A stretch of DNA of 64,000 nucleotides from Nocardioides sp. Kera G14 (GTDB lineage: Bacteria; Actinomycetota; Actinomycetes; Propionibacteriales; Nocardioidaceae). Numbering within the stretch: the first letter of the stretch is position 1; every line of letters starts with the position of its first letter. Below the pieces are notes generated by a model. The model was not told the origin of the DNA. It did not search any database and was given only the letters and a program-made list of their open reading frames with translations. This document shows, one piece after another, positions 17,531 through 26,417 of this stretch. The translations under genes were made by a program, and so were the position numbers. The stretch covers positions 806,001 through 870,000 of the forward strand of contig NZ_CP085839.1 of the NCBI RefSeq assembly GCF_020715565.1, written 5' to 3'.

Positions 17531-18699
17531 ACCCCCTCAACCCGCTGCGCCGGATCGACTGTCTCCTGCTCGGCGCCGTCCTGGCCCTCGTGACGTTGTC
17601 GGTGCTGCTGGTCTGGTCTGCCACGGCGAACCGTGACGCGCTGACCGGCGGTGACTCCGGGCTCTTCTTCCGCAAGCAGCTCACCAACGTGCTGATCGGC
17701 CTCGCACTGATGGCCGCCGCGTGGATCGTCGGCCACCGCTGGATGCGGATCGCGGCTCCGCTCATCTACCTCGGCGCGATCGCGGGGCTTCTTCTCGTCC
17801 TCACCTCGGGTGTGACGATCAACGGCTCCCGTTCGTGGCTCGACGTCGGCGGGATGAGCCTGCAGCCCTCGGAGTTCGCCAAGCTGGCGGTCGTCGTCGG
17901 GATGGCGCTCGTCCTGTCGGAGCGCTCGCGCGGCCTGTGGGGCGTCACTGGTCGCGACGTCCTCGTGATGCTTGCGGTGGCTGCGCTCCCGGCGCTGCTG
18001 ATCATCGCGCAGCCCGACCTCGGCACCACGCTGGTCCTCGCCGCCACCGTCTTCGGTGTGCTCGCGGCCGCCGGTGCGCCCAAACCGTGGCTCGCGCTGC
18101 TGGCCTGCGGCGGCATCCTCGCGGCCGTCGTCGCCGTCGCCGGGGGAGTGCTCAAGGCCTACCAGGTCGACCGCTTCATGGCCTTCACCAACCCCGCGCT
18201 CGACCCCCAGGGCGCCGGCTACAACACCGAGCAGGCGCGCATCGCGATCGGCAACGGCGGCCTCTTCGGCCAGGGTCTCTTCCACGGGACCCAGACGCGT
18301 GCGGGCTTCGTGCCCGAACAGCACACCGACTTCATCTTCACCGTCGCGGGCGAGGAGCTCGGCCTGGTCGGCGCGGCCGCCATCATCCTGCTGCTCGGTG
18401 TGGTCCTGTGGCGGGCACTCTCGATCGCCCGCCGCGCGCAGGACCCCTTCAGCCGGGTCGCGGCTGCGGGCATCGCCTGCTGGTTCGGCTTCCAGGCCTT
18501 CCAGAACATCGGGATGTGCCTCGGCATCATGCCCGTCACCGGCGTCCCCCTCCCGCTCCTGTCGTACGGCGGCAGCTCGATGTTCGCCAGCCTGCTCGCC
18601 ATCGGGCTGCTGCAGAACATGCACGCGAGCCAGGCGGCGAGTCCGGCTGCTCTGAGCGGCCGACTCGGCCTGCGAGACGCCCAGCCGCTCTACGGCTGA
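17527..18699 (+). CDS. rodA: RodA, SEDS-family peptidoglycan glycosyltransferase
   Basis: Polymerises lipid II during elongation together with PBP2. The 390-residue product has about ten membrane helices. It contains the SEDS features LDVGGMSLQPSEFAKLA, an extracellular loop with GAGYNTEQARIAIGNGGLFGQG, and the FIFTVAGEELGLVGAAAI and PVTGVPLPLLSYGGSS signatures. The GTG is embedded in the PBP2 stop (GTGA). Its last 10 bases overlap tail-to-tail with the Fur-family gene. Confidence 0.96.
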   Translation: MNPLNPLRRIDCLLLGAVLALVTLSVLLVWSATANRDALTGGDSGLFFRKQLTNVLIGLALMAAAWIVGHRWMRIAAPLIYLGAIAGLLLVLTSGVTINGSRSWLDVGGMSLQPSEFAKLAVVVGMALVLSERSRGLWGVTGRDVLVMLAVAALPALLIIAQPDLGTTLVLAATVFGVLAAAGAPKPWLALLACGGILAAVVAVAGGVLKAYQVDRFMAFTNPALDPQGAGYNTEQARIAIGNGGLFGQGLFHGTQTRAGFVPEQHTDFIFTVAGEELGLVGAAAIILLLGVVLWRALSIARRAQDPFSRVAAAGIACWFGFQAFQNIGMCLGIMPVTGVPLPLLSYGGSSMFASLLAIGLLQNMHASQAASPAALSGRLGLRDAQPLYG

Positions 18700-19112
18700 G
18701 TCGCCGCGGCGCAGTCGGGGCAGGTGCCGAAGACCTCGATGGTGTGGTCGACGTCCGCGTAGCCGAACTTCTTGGCGATCTCGTCGGCCCATCGCTCGAC
18801 GGCACGGCCCTCGACCTCCTCCGCGCGACCGCAGCGGCGGCAGACGAGGTGATGGTGGTGGTGACCGGCGGCGGAGTCGCCGCAGTACCGGTAGGTCGTC
18901 TCCCCGTCGGCGTTGTGGATCACGTCCACGAGGCCGTGGTCGGTGAAGGCCTGCAGGTGTCGATAGACCGTCGACAGGCCGATCTTCTGGCCACCGGCGC
19001 GGAGGTCGGCGTAGACGTCCTGGGCCGAGCGGAAACCGTCCTGGCCGAGCAACGCGTCCTTGACGGCGTCTCCTTGGGTGGTGGAGCGCCGGCGCTCGGG
19101 CGAGGTGGTCAC
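18690..19112 (-). CDS. zur: Fur-family regulator, probably zinc-responsive Zur
   Basis: 140-residue winged-helix metalloregulator. It has the DNA-recognition helix region QKIGLSTVYRHLQAF, the metal-site run HHHHHLVCRRCGRAEEVEG, and a C-terminal CPDC pair for the structural zinc. Zinc specificity is inferred from the divergent zinc-type ABC importer and the two palindromes between them. The start is GTG at 19112, 6 nt behind a minus-strand TAGGTT, so the message is probably leaderless and autoregulated through the adjacent palindrome. Confidence 0.9.
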   Translation of the reverse strand: MTTSPERRRSTTQGDAVKDALLGQDGFRSAQDVYADLRAGGQKIGLSTVYRHLQAFTDHGLVDVIHNADGETTYRYCGDSAAGHHHHHLVCRRCGRAEEVEGRAVERWADEIAKKFGYADVDHTIEVFGTCPDCAAATQP

Positions 19113-19126
19113 GCAGCCAACCTATC

Positions 19127-19141
19127 CGGGAATCATTCCCG
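19127..19141. promoter_or_regulatory. Candidate Zur operator proximal to zur
   Basis: CGGGAATCATTCCCG is a perfect palindrome with 7-bp arms around a central C. It begins two bases upstream of the zur -10 box (TAGGTT on the minus strand, 19124-19119). A dimeric Fur-family repressor there would block zur transcription. Confidence 0.65.
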
Positions 19142-19162
19142 CATCCAACGTAGGTGGGACTA

Positions 19163-19174
19163 GGAACGATTCCC
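19163..19174. promoter_or_regulatory. Candidate Zur operator proximal to the zinc importer
   Basis: GGAACGATTCCC is a related, less perfect copy (GGAA-N3-TTCC core) lying 5 nt upstream of TAGGTT at 19180-19185, the probable -10 box of the importer operon. The two boxes are 36 bp apart centre to centre, so each promoter has its own site. Confidence 0.6.
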
Positions 19175-19196
19175 ATTAGTAGGTTAGGGTCGAGAC

Positions 19197-20102
19197 ATGA
19201 GGTCATTGCAGTGGAGTGTCGGTGTCGCGGTCATGATGGCTGTCACGGCCGGCTGCGGCACGAGCGGCGCGTCGGACGGAGACACGGCCGTCCACGTCGT
19301 CGCGTCCACCAACGTGTGGGGCGACGTGGTGAAGCAGGTCGCGGGCGACCTCGCCGGATCGACGGTTGAGATCACGTCGATCATCTCCGACCCCGACGCG
19401 GACCCGCACTCCTACGAGGCCAACACCCAGAACCAGCTGGCGCTCTCCAAGGCCGATCTCGTCGTGGAGAACGGCGGCGGGTACGACGACTTCATCGACT
19501 CGATGCTCAAGACCGCCAAGGGCGACCCGATGGTGCTCAACGCGGTCGACATCTCGGGTCACACCGCTCCGGCAGGCGGGGAGCTCAACGAGCACATCTG
19601 GTACGACTTCCCCTCGGTGCAGAAGATCGCCGACCAGATCGAGGCCGCATTGGCGAAGGCCGATGCGACCCACGCGTCGACGTACGCCGCCAACGCCAAG
19701 GCGTTCGACGAGAAGCTCGCCGGCTTCGAGGCCACCGAGGCCGCGATCAAGGCGAAGCACGCCGGCGAGGGTGCCGCGATCACCGAACCGGTGCCGCTCT
19801 ACCTGCTCGAGGCGGCCGGCCTGGTCAACAAGACGCCGGAGGAGTTCAGCGAGGGCATCGAGGAGGGCACGGACGTCTCCCCGGCCGTGCTCAAGGAGAC
19901 CACCGACCTCTTCGCGACGAAGGCCGTGAAGATCCTCGCCTACAACGAGCAGACCACCGGCCCGGAGACCGACGCCGTGCTGAAGGCAGCCAAGGAGAAC
20001 GGCATCCCGGTCGTCGGCGTGCGCGAGACCCTTCCCGACGGACAGGACTACCTCGCATGGATGGCTGACGACCTCGCCCAGATTCAGTCGGCACTCGGCT
20101 GA
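19197..20102 (+). CDS. znuA: Zinc ABC transporter substrate-binding lipoprotein
   Basis: 301-residue cluster A-I metal-binding protein. The signal peptide ends in lipobox VTAGC, so the mature protein is lipid-anchored outside the membrane. Candidate metal ligands are the His of DADPHSYEANT, the His of NEHIWYDF, and residues near EPVPLYLLEAAG; no long His-rich loop is present here. The ATG lies 11 nt after TAGGTT. Zinc rather than manganese is inferred from the regulator and the His-rich ATPase tail. Confidence 0.9.
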   Translation: MRSLQWSVGVAVMMAVTAGCGTSGASDGDTAVHVVASTNVWGDVVKQVAGDLAGSTVEITSIISDPDADPHSYEANTQNQLALSKADLVVENGGGYDDFIDSMLKTAKGDPMVLNAVDISGHTAPAGGELNEHIWYDFPSVQKIADQIEAALAKADATHASTYAANAKAFDEKLAGFEATEAAIKAKHAGEGAAITEPVPLYLLEAAGLVNKTPEEFSEGIEEGTDVSPAVLKETTDLFATKAVKILAYNEQTTGPETDAVLKAAKENGIPVVGVRETLPDGQDYLAWMADDLAQIQSALG

Positions 20103-20111
20103 TCGGCGACG

Positions 20112-20960
20112 ATGGATCACATGACGGAGGTTTCCCGCGGCTCAGCGCTGCGATTCCACGGCGCCGCGCTGAGCTACGGGACACATCGCCTGTGGTCCGG
20201 GCTCGACCTCGACCTCCAGCCGGGGGAGTTCCTCGCCGTGCTCGGCTCGAACGGCTCGGGCAAGTCGAGCCTGCTCCGCGCGATCCTCGGGCTCCAGCCA
20301 CTCAGCGCCGGCTCGCTCGAGGTCACCGGGCGGCCCGCGCGCCGCGGAAGCCGGCACATCGGGTACATCCAGCAGCAGCGACGCCTCGACCCGACGACCC
20401 CGCTGCGGGCGCGCGACGTCGTACGCCAGGGTCTCGACGGCCACCGGTGGGGAATCGGCATCCCGGGTCGCACCGATTGGCGTGCGGTCGAGGAGGCTCT
20501 CGAGGGAGTCGGCGCGCGCGAGTTCGCCGACATGCCGGTGGGACTGCTCTCCGGAGGTGAGCAGCAGCGCGTCCGGATCGCGCAGGCGCTGGTCTCCGAT
20601 CCCGAGCTGCTCCTGTGTGATGAGCCGCTGCTCTCGCTCGACCTCGCCAGCCAGCAGGTGGTCACGAGCCTGGTCGACCGCCGCCGGCGCGAGCACCGAA
20701 CGGCGGTCGTCTTCGTGACCCACGAGATCAACCCCATTCTCCCGTACGTCGACCGCGTGCTCTACCTCGCGGGCGGAGCCTTCCGGGTCGGCACGGTCGA
20801 TGAGGTGCTCACCTCGGAGACCCTCACCGCGCTGTACCGAGCACCGATCGAGGTCGTACGCACCGGCGGCCGCATCCTGGTCGCGGGCATCCCCGACTCG
20901 CCCGAGCACGCCCATCACCATGACCATGCCCACGACCACCACGGGGAGCCGGCGCTGTGA
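20112..20960 (+). CDS. znuC: Zinc ABC transporter ATP-binding protein
   Basis: 282 residues, with Walker A LGSNGSGKSS, signature LLSGGEQQRVRIAQAL and Walker B LLLCDEPLLSLD. The C-terminus carries a striking His/Asp-rich tail (HAHHHDHAHDHH) after residue ~265, probably a zinc-buffering or sensing segment. ATG codons at 20112 and 20121 are both possible; neither has a clear ribosome-binding site. It overlaps the permease by 4 nt. Confidence 0.92.
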   Translation: MDHMTEVSRGSALRFHGAALSYGTHRLWSGLDLDLQPGEFLAVLGSNGSGKSSLLRAILGLQPLSAGSLEVTGRPARRGSRHIGYIQQQRRLDPTTPLRARDVVRQGLDGHRWGIGIPGRTDWRAVEEALEGVGAREFADMPVGLLSGGEQQRVRIAQALVSDPELLLCDEPLLSLDLASQQVVTSLVDRRRREHRTAVVFVTHEINPILPYVDRVLYLAGGAFRVGTVDEVLTSETLTALYRAPIEVVRTGGRILVAGIPDSPEHAHHHDHAHDHHGEPAL

Positions 20961-21829
20961 GCACCGACGTCTGGCACGAGATCTTCAACTTCGCGAACTA
21001 CAGCGAGCTGCTGCCATTGGTGCACAACTCCCTCATCGCCGGTGCGGTGCTCGGGCTGGTGGGCGGCCTGATCAGCAGCTTCGTGATGATGCGCGACCTG
21101 CCGTTCGCCGTCCACGGCGTCAGCGAGCTCTCCTTCGCCGGTGCGACGGCGGCGCTGCTGCTGGGTGTCAGCGTGGTGGCCGGCTCGCTGGTCGGCTCGC
21201 TCATCGCGGCCGTCATCATCGGCGCGCTCGGGGCGAAGGCGCGCGATCGCAACTCCATCATCGGTGTCCTGATGCCCTTCGGGCTCGGACTCGGCGTGCT
21301 CTTCCTCGCGCTCTACCACGGCCGGGCGGCCAACAAGTTCGGACTGCTCACCGGCCAGATCGTGGCGATCGACACGCCCCAGCTGAAGTGGTTGATCCTC
21401 ACGGCGGCGGTCGTGGTCGTCGGCCTGCTGGTGATCTGGCGCCCGCTCGTCTTCGCGAGCACCGACCCGGAGCTCGCCGCCGCGCGCGGTGTGCCGGTCG
21501 CACTCCTGTCGCCGGTCTTCATGCTGTTGCTCGGGCTGGCGGTCGCGATCTCGATCCAGATCATCGGTGCCCTGCTGGTGCTCAGCATCATCTGCACGCC
21601 TGCGGCCGCGGCGATGCGTGTCACCGCGTCGCCCCGGGTGATGCCGCTGCTCAGCATGCTCTTCGGCTTCGTCTCGGTGATCGGCGGGATCCTGCTCGCC
21701 CTGGGCGGCAGTGTGCCGATCAGCCCCTACGTCACCACGATCTCGTTCTCGATCTATCTCGTCTGTCGAGGGATCGGCGCCTGGCGCAACCGCCACGGGT
21801 GGGTCCGTCGCGCCGCTGTCGCACTGTGA
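20957..21829 (+). CDS. znuB: Zinc ABC transporter permease
   Basis: 290-residue ABC-3 family permease with about eight hydrophobic helices. It contains VHGVSELSFAGATAALL, the conserved cytoplasmic region of the family. The GTG is embedded in the znuC stop (GTGA), so the three importer genes form one translationally coupled unit under the Zur-type operator. Confidence 0.93.
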   Translation: MSTDVWHEIFNFANYSELLPLVHNSLIAGAVLGLVGGLISSFVMMRDLPFAVHGVSELSFAGATAALLLGVSVVAGSLVGSLIAAVIIGALGAKARDRNSIIGVLMPFGLGLGVLFLALYHGRAANKFGLLTGQIVAIDTPQLKWLILTAAVVVVGLLVIWRPLVFASTDPELAAARGVPVALLSPVFMLLLGLAVAISIQIIGALLVLSIICTPAAAAMRVTASPRVMPLLSMLFGFVSVIGGILLALGGSVPISPYVTTISFSIYLVCRGIGAWRNRHGWVRRAAVAL

Positions 21830-21854
21830 GCCGCGGGGGCTAGGCTCGTTGACG

Positions 21855-23555
21855 ATGGCAACGAACTCCTCGACCCCCGTCCCCGCGTCCGACTCCGCAC
21901 AGGGTGAGTACACCCACCGGCAGATCCTGACGATCCTCACGGGTCTGCTGCTCGGGATGTTCCTGGGTGCGCTCGACCAGTCGATCGTCTCGACGTCGAT
22001 CCGGACGATCGCCGACGACCTGCACGGCCTCAACATCCAGGCCTGGGTCACGACGGCGTACCTCATCACGTCGACGATCACGACGCCGATCTACGGCAAG
22101 CTCGGCGACCTCTGGGGCCGCAAGAAGCTCTTCATGTTCGCCATCACTGTCTTCATCGTCGGGTCGCTGCTCTGCACGATCGCCACCTCGATGTACGAGC
22201 TGGCCGCCTTCCGCGCCTTCCAGGGCCTCGGCGCCGGCGGTCTGTTCACGCTGGTGCTCGCGATTGTGGGCGACATCGTGAGCCCCCGCGAGCGTGCCAA
22301 GTACACCGGCTACTTCATGGCCACCTTCGGCTCCTCGAGCGTGCTCGGGCCGGTCATCGGCGGGCTCCTCGCAGGCGCGAACTCGATCCTCGGCATCGCC
22401 GGGTGGCGCTGGGTCTTCCTCGTCAACGTGCCGATCGGGATCCTCGCGCTCGTCGTCGTCTACCGCACACTCCACGTCCACCACGTGAAGCGCGAGGCGA
22501 AGATCGACTGGATGGGCGGCGTCGCCCTCGTCATCTGCCTCGTGCCGCTCCTCACCGTCGCCGAGCAGGGGCAGGACTGGGGATGGGGCTCGGGCCGCGC
22601 GCTGCTGTGCTTCATCGTCGGTGCCGTCGGCCTCGTGCTCTTCATCGCGGCCGAGGCGTTCATGGGACGCGACGCCCTCATCCCGCTCTCACTCTTCAAG
22701 ATCCGTGCCGCGGCCGTCACCGTCGTCGCGAGCGTCCTGGTCGGCATGGGCCTCTTCGGCGGCATGATGATGCTGCCGCTCTACATGCAGATCGTCCACG
22801 GCGCCTCGCCGACGCAGTCGGGCCTGCTGATGCTGCCGATGGTCGTCGGGCTGATGTCGGCCGCCATGATCTCCGGTCGGATCACCTCGAAGACGGGTCG
22901 CCCGCGGATCTTCCCGATCATCGGCTCGCTCTTCATGGCGCTCGGGATGTTCCTGCTCACCACCATCAGCGCCGACACCCACCTGTGGGTCGTGATGCTC
23001 TTCATGCTCATCGTCGGCTACGGCGTCGGCAACTGTATGCAGCCGCTGATCCTCACGGTGCAGTCGGCGGTTCCGCCTCAGGCGATCGGTGTGGCGACGG
23101 CCTCGGCCACCTTCTTCCGCCAGATCGGCGGCACCATCGGCGTCGCGGTCTTCCTCTCCGTGCTCTTCAGCACGGTCGGTGGAAACATCTCCTCGGCGAT
23201 GAAGGACGAACTGCCGAAGGTCGCCGCGCAGGTGCAGGCCGGAACCCTGACGCCGAACGCGGTCGACAAGCAGGTGCTCTCCGGTGACTCGTCGCTGCTG
23301 GCCGGTATCCAGAAGGACTCCTCGGTCATCAACGACATGAGTGCTCCGGTCGCGCACCCCTTCAAGGTCGGCTTCGCGGACTCGATGACCCATGTCTTCG
23401 TGATGATCGTCGGGATCGGGCTGCTCGCCTTCCTGGTGCTCCTCTTCATGCCAGAGGTGGTCCTGCGCGAGACGAACGCCGCCTCGGCGGCTGCCGCACA
23501 GCGGGCCGCCAAGGAGGCCGAGGTCGCGGGCGGCGCCGGGCACGACGTCGTCTGA
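21855..23555 (+). CDS. MFS multidrug exporter, DHA2 (EmrB/QacA) type with 14 helices
   Basis: 566-residue drug:H+ antiporter. Motif A reads GKLGDLWGRKKLF and motif C is represented by SSSVLGPVIGGLL. The ALDQSIVSTSI segment in helix 1 carries the acidic residue typical of the family. The ATG at 21855 lies 8 nt after TAGGCT, suggesting an independent leaderless message. No adjacent regulator is present. Substrate unknown. Confidence 0.9.
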   Translation: MATNSSTPVPASDSAQGEYTHRQILTILTGLLLGMFLGALDQSIVSTSIRTIADDLHGLNIQAWVTTAYLITSTITTPIYGKLGDLWGRKKLFMFAITVFIVGSLLCTIATSMYELAAFRAFQGLGAGGLFTLVLAIVGDIVSPRERAKYTGYFMATFGSSSVLGPVIGGLLAGANSILGIAGWRWVFLVNVPIGILALVVVYRTLHVHHVKREAKIDWMGGVALVICLVPLLTVAEQGQDWGWGSGRALLCFIVGAVGLVLFIAAEAFMGRDALIPLSLFKIRAAAVTVVASVLVGMGLFGGMMMLPLYMQIVHGASPTQSGLLMLPMVVGLMSAAMISGRITSKTGRPRIFPIIGSLFMALGMFLLTTISADTHLWVVMLFMLIVGYGVGNCMQPLILTVQSAVPPQAIGVATASATFFRQIGGTIGVAVFLSVLFSTVGGNISSAMKDELPKVAAQVQAGTLTPNAVDKQVLSGDSSLLAGIQKDSSVINDMSAPVAHPFKVGFADSMTHVFVMIVGIGLLAFLVLLFMPEVVLRETNAASAAAAQRAAKEAEVAGGAGHDVV

Positions 23556-23610
23556 GTTCCGGCTGCTCGCGGGTTCGGCCGTCGCCGTACTCCGGACTTA
23601 GGCTTGACCT

Positions 23611-25569
23611 ATGTCCGGCGAGTCCCTCTTCCCCCGTCTCGAGCCCCACCTGGGCCGGGTCTCCAAGCCGATCCAGTACGTCGGCGGCGAGCTCAACTCG
23701 ACGGTCAAGGACTGGGACTGCGGCGCGGACACGCCCTCGGGACAGACTGTCCGCTGGGCGCTGATGTACCCCGACGCCTACGAGGTCGGCCTGCCCAACC
23801 AGGGCGTCGCGATCCTCTACGAGATCCTCAACGAGCGTGACGGCGTCCTCGCCGAGCGCACGTACTCGGTGTGGCCCGACCTCGAGGCGATCATGCGGAG
23901 CGAGGCCATCCCGCAGTTCACGGTCGACGCGCACCGCAGCGTGCGTGACTTCGACGTCCTCGGGCTCTCCTTCTCCACTGAGCTCGGCTACACGAACATG
24001 CTCACCGCGATCAACCTGGCCGGCATGCCGCTGCACGCCGCCGACCGGGGAATCGACGATCCCGTAGTGCTCGCCGGCGGCCACGCAGCCTTCAACCCCG
24101 AGCCGATCGCCGACTTCATCGACGCCGCCGTCCTCGGTGACGGCGAGGAGGCCGTGCTGGCGATCACCGAGGTGATCCGTGAGTGGAAGGCCGAGGGCCG
24201 CCCCGGTGGGCGGGACGAGGTGCTGCGGCGGTTGGCCGTCAGCGGGAACATCTACGTCCCGAAGTTCTACGACGTCGCGTACGCCGAGACCGGAGAGATC
24301 GAGGCCGTCACGCCCAACCACCCCGACGCCCCTTGGCGGGTGCGGAAGCACACGCTCATGGACCTCGACGCCTGGCCCTACCCGGCCAAGCCGCTGGTGC
24401 CACTCGCCGAGACCGTGCACGAGCGCTTCAGCGTCGAGATCTTCCGCGGCTGCACGCGTGGCTGCCGCTTCTGCCAGGCCGGCATGATCACGCGTCCCGT
24501 CCGCGAGCGCTCGATCAACACCATCGGCGCCATGGTCGAGAACGGCCTCTCCAAGTCCGGTTTCGAGGAGGTCGGGCTGCTCTCGCTCTCGTCGGCCGAC
24601 CACACCGAGATCGGTGACATCGCCAGCGGCCTCGCGGATCGGTACGACGGCACCAACGTCTCCCTCTCCCTGCCGTCGACCCGCGTCGACGCCTTCAACA
24701 TCACGCTCGCCAACGAGTTCTCGCGCAACGGCCGTCGCTCCGGGCTGACGTTCGCCCCCGAGGGCGGGTCGGAGCGGATGCGCAAGGTGATCAACAAGAT
24801 GGTGACCGAGGACGACCTCATCCGCACCGTCGCGGCGGCATACTCCCACGGCTGGCGCCAAGTGAAGCTCTACTTCATGTGTGGCCTCCCGACCGAGACC
24901 GACGAGGACGTGCTGGCCATCGCCGACCTCGCCAAGCGCGTGATCGCGACCGGCCGCGAGGTGTCGGGTCGCAACGACATCCGCTGCACCGTCTCCATCG
25001 GTGGCTTCGTGCCCAAGCCGCACACGCCGTTCCAGTGGGCCGCGCAGCTCGACCACGAGACCACCGACGAGCGGCTGCGCAAGCTGCGCGCGGAGGTCCA
25101 GCAGGACAAGCGCTTCGGTCGCGCGATCGGCTTCCGCTACCACGACGGCAAGCCCGGCATGATCGAGGGACTCCTCTCGCGTGGCGACCGTCGCGTGGGC
25201 CGGATCATCGAAGAGGTGTGGCGCGACGGGGGCCGCTTCGACGGCTGGAGCGAGCACTTCTCCTTCGAGCGCTGGATGTCCGCCGCCGAGAAGGCTCTCG
25301 CCGGGACCGGAGTCACCGCCGAGTGGTTCACCATCCGCGAGCGCGGCTACGACGAGGTCCTGCCCTGGGACCACCTCGACTCCGGCCTCGACAAGGACTG
25401 GTTGTGGGGTGACTGGGAGGACGCCCTCGCGGCCGCCAACGGTGAGGACATCGAGATCGAGGACTGCCGCTGGACCCCCTGCTACGACTGCGGCGTCTGC
25501 CCGGAGATGGGCACCGAGATCCAGATCGGCCCGACGGGTCAGAAGCTCCTGCCGCTCTCGGTGGTCTGA
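23611..25569 (+). CDS. Radical SAM protein, TIGR03960 family (with B12-binding-like N-terminal domain)
   Basis: 652 residues. An N-terminal cobalamin-binding-like Rossmann region (residues ~50-180, with GLSFSTELGYTNML) precedes a radical SAM domain with the iron-sulfur motif CTRGCRFCQAG near residue 283. The C-terminus adds CYDCGVC near 630. The family almost always pairs with TIGR03936 upstream of rne and is thought to act in RNA or ribosome maturation, but the reaction is unproven. Here the partner is displaced 2.6 kb downstream. The ATG lies 6 nt after TAGGCT. Confidence 0.9.
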   Translation: MSGESLFPRLEPHLGRVSKPIQYVGGELNSTVKDWDCGADTPSGQTVRWALMYPDAYEVGLPNQGVAILYEILNERDGVLAERTYSVWPDLEAIMRSEAIPQFTVDAHRSVRDFDVLGLSFSTELGYTNMLTAINLAGMPLHAADRGIDDPVVLAGGHAAFNPEPIADFIDAAVLGDGEEAVLAITEVIREWKAEGRPGGRDEVLRRLAVSGNIYVPKFYDVAYAETGEIEAVTPNHPDAPWRVRKHTLMDLDAWPYPAKPLVPLAETVHERFSVEIFRGCTRGCRFCQAGMITRPVRERSINTIGAMVENGLSKSGFEEVGLLSLSSADHTEIGDIASGLADRYDGTNVSLSLPSTRVDAFNITLANEFSRNGRRSGLTFAPEGGSERMRKVINKMVTEDDLIRTVAAAYSHGWRQVKLYFMCGLPTETDEDVLAIADLAKRVIATGREVSGRNDIRCTVSIGGFVPKPHTPFQWAAQLDHETTDERLRKLRAEVQQDKRFGRAIGFRYHDGKPGMIEGLLSRGDRRVGRIIEEVWRDGGRFDGWSEHFSFERWMSAAEKALAGTGVTAEWFTIRERGYDEVLPWDHLDSGLDKDWLWGDWEDALAAANGEDIEIEDCRWTPCYDCGVCPEMGTEIQIGPTGQKLLPLSVV

Positions 25570-25571
25570 CC

Positions 25572-26417
25572 GTGAGCCACTGGCTCGATGCGGGCGTCAG
25601 AGGGTTCTGGCGCGTCGCGGGTCGAGCCGTAAACCTCGCGGGCGATGACAGTTGGCTGGCCGCGCCGACGAGCCTGTCGCCCCGGGTAGCCGACTCGTGG
25701 CTGGACGCGGAGGCCGAGCGGCTCGGCGGGCGCCTCGAGCACAACTCCGTCGGCGGAGGGCTACTGCCTTCCATGGCCATGCTGGACGGTCCCGGGTTCT
25801 CGGCTGCCGCGCTCCGTCCAGAGATCCGGGACTTCTACGAGCACACCGCCGACTGGCGCCTCGAGGTCTGGTCCGCCTGGTCGCCCCTCTTCTGGCCGGG
25901 CGGCGAACTCATCTCCCGTCTCTATGGCCGTCGGGTCGAGCAACTCGCCCTGCCGATGCGGCCGCTCGACGTCGCACACGGAATGGACAGTCGCGTGACC
26001 CTGATCAGCGACGCTGCGGGCGCTCAGGTCGGTGCCGCCTGGGAGCGGATGCTGCGGGGGAGCGGGCGCCACGTCTTCAGCGGCTGTTACTCGGCACGGC
26101 GCCTGCCGGGGTCTGACCACATGAGTGTCCACGTCGCCTTTCCACTGGAGGCCGGCAACGTCCAGGTCTTCCTCCGTCCGAGCGTCACGGCGGAGGGCGC
26201 TCTGCTCCTCGAGTCTCCGTCAGGTCGGTTCGGGGAGGACGGTGCATATGTGGTCGTCGAGGAGCGCGGGTCCGCGCACGCTGTCAGAGTCCCTCTGCAC
26301 GAGACGTTCCACGTGTACGTCGACCCCGCCGGTGTCCTGCGGACTGATCATGAGCTCCGCCTCCGAGGTCGTTGGGTGACCCGTCTGCACTACCGACTTG
26401 AGCGCAGGGAGGCCTAG
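25572..26417 (+). CDS. Conserved-looking protein of unknown function
   Basis: 281 residues I cannot assign. It begins at GTG two bases after the radical SAM stop, so it is probably co-transcribed. It is soluble, Trp- and Arg-rich (WRLEVWSAWSPLFWPGGELISRLYGRR), with a beta-rich C-terminal half (HVFSGCYSARRLPGSDHMSVHVAF; VPLHETFHVYVDPAG) suggesting a lipid- or ligand-binding barrel. No catalytic motif is evident. Its stop codon shares a CTAG tetranucleotide with the stop of the convergent HNH gene. GC-rich third positions support it being coding. Confidence 0.65.
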   Translation: MSHWLDAGVRGFWRVAGRAVNLAGDDSWLAAPTSLSPRVADSWLDAEAERLGGRLEHNSVGGGLLPSMAMLDGPGFSAAALRPEIRDFYEHTADWRLEVWSAWSPLFWPGGELISRLYGRRVEQLALPMRPLDVAHGMDSRVTLISDAAGAQVGAAWERMLRGSGRHVFSGCYSARRLPGSDHMSVHVAFPLEAGNVQVFLRPSVTAEGALLLESPSGRFGEDGAYVVVEERGSAHAVRVPLHETFHVYVDPAGVLRTDHELRLRGRWVTRLHYRLERREA

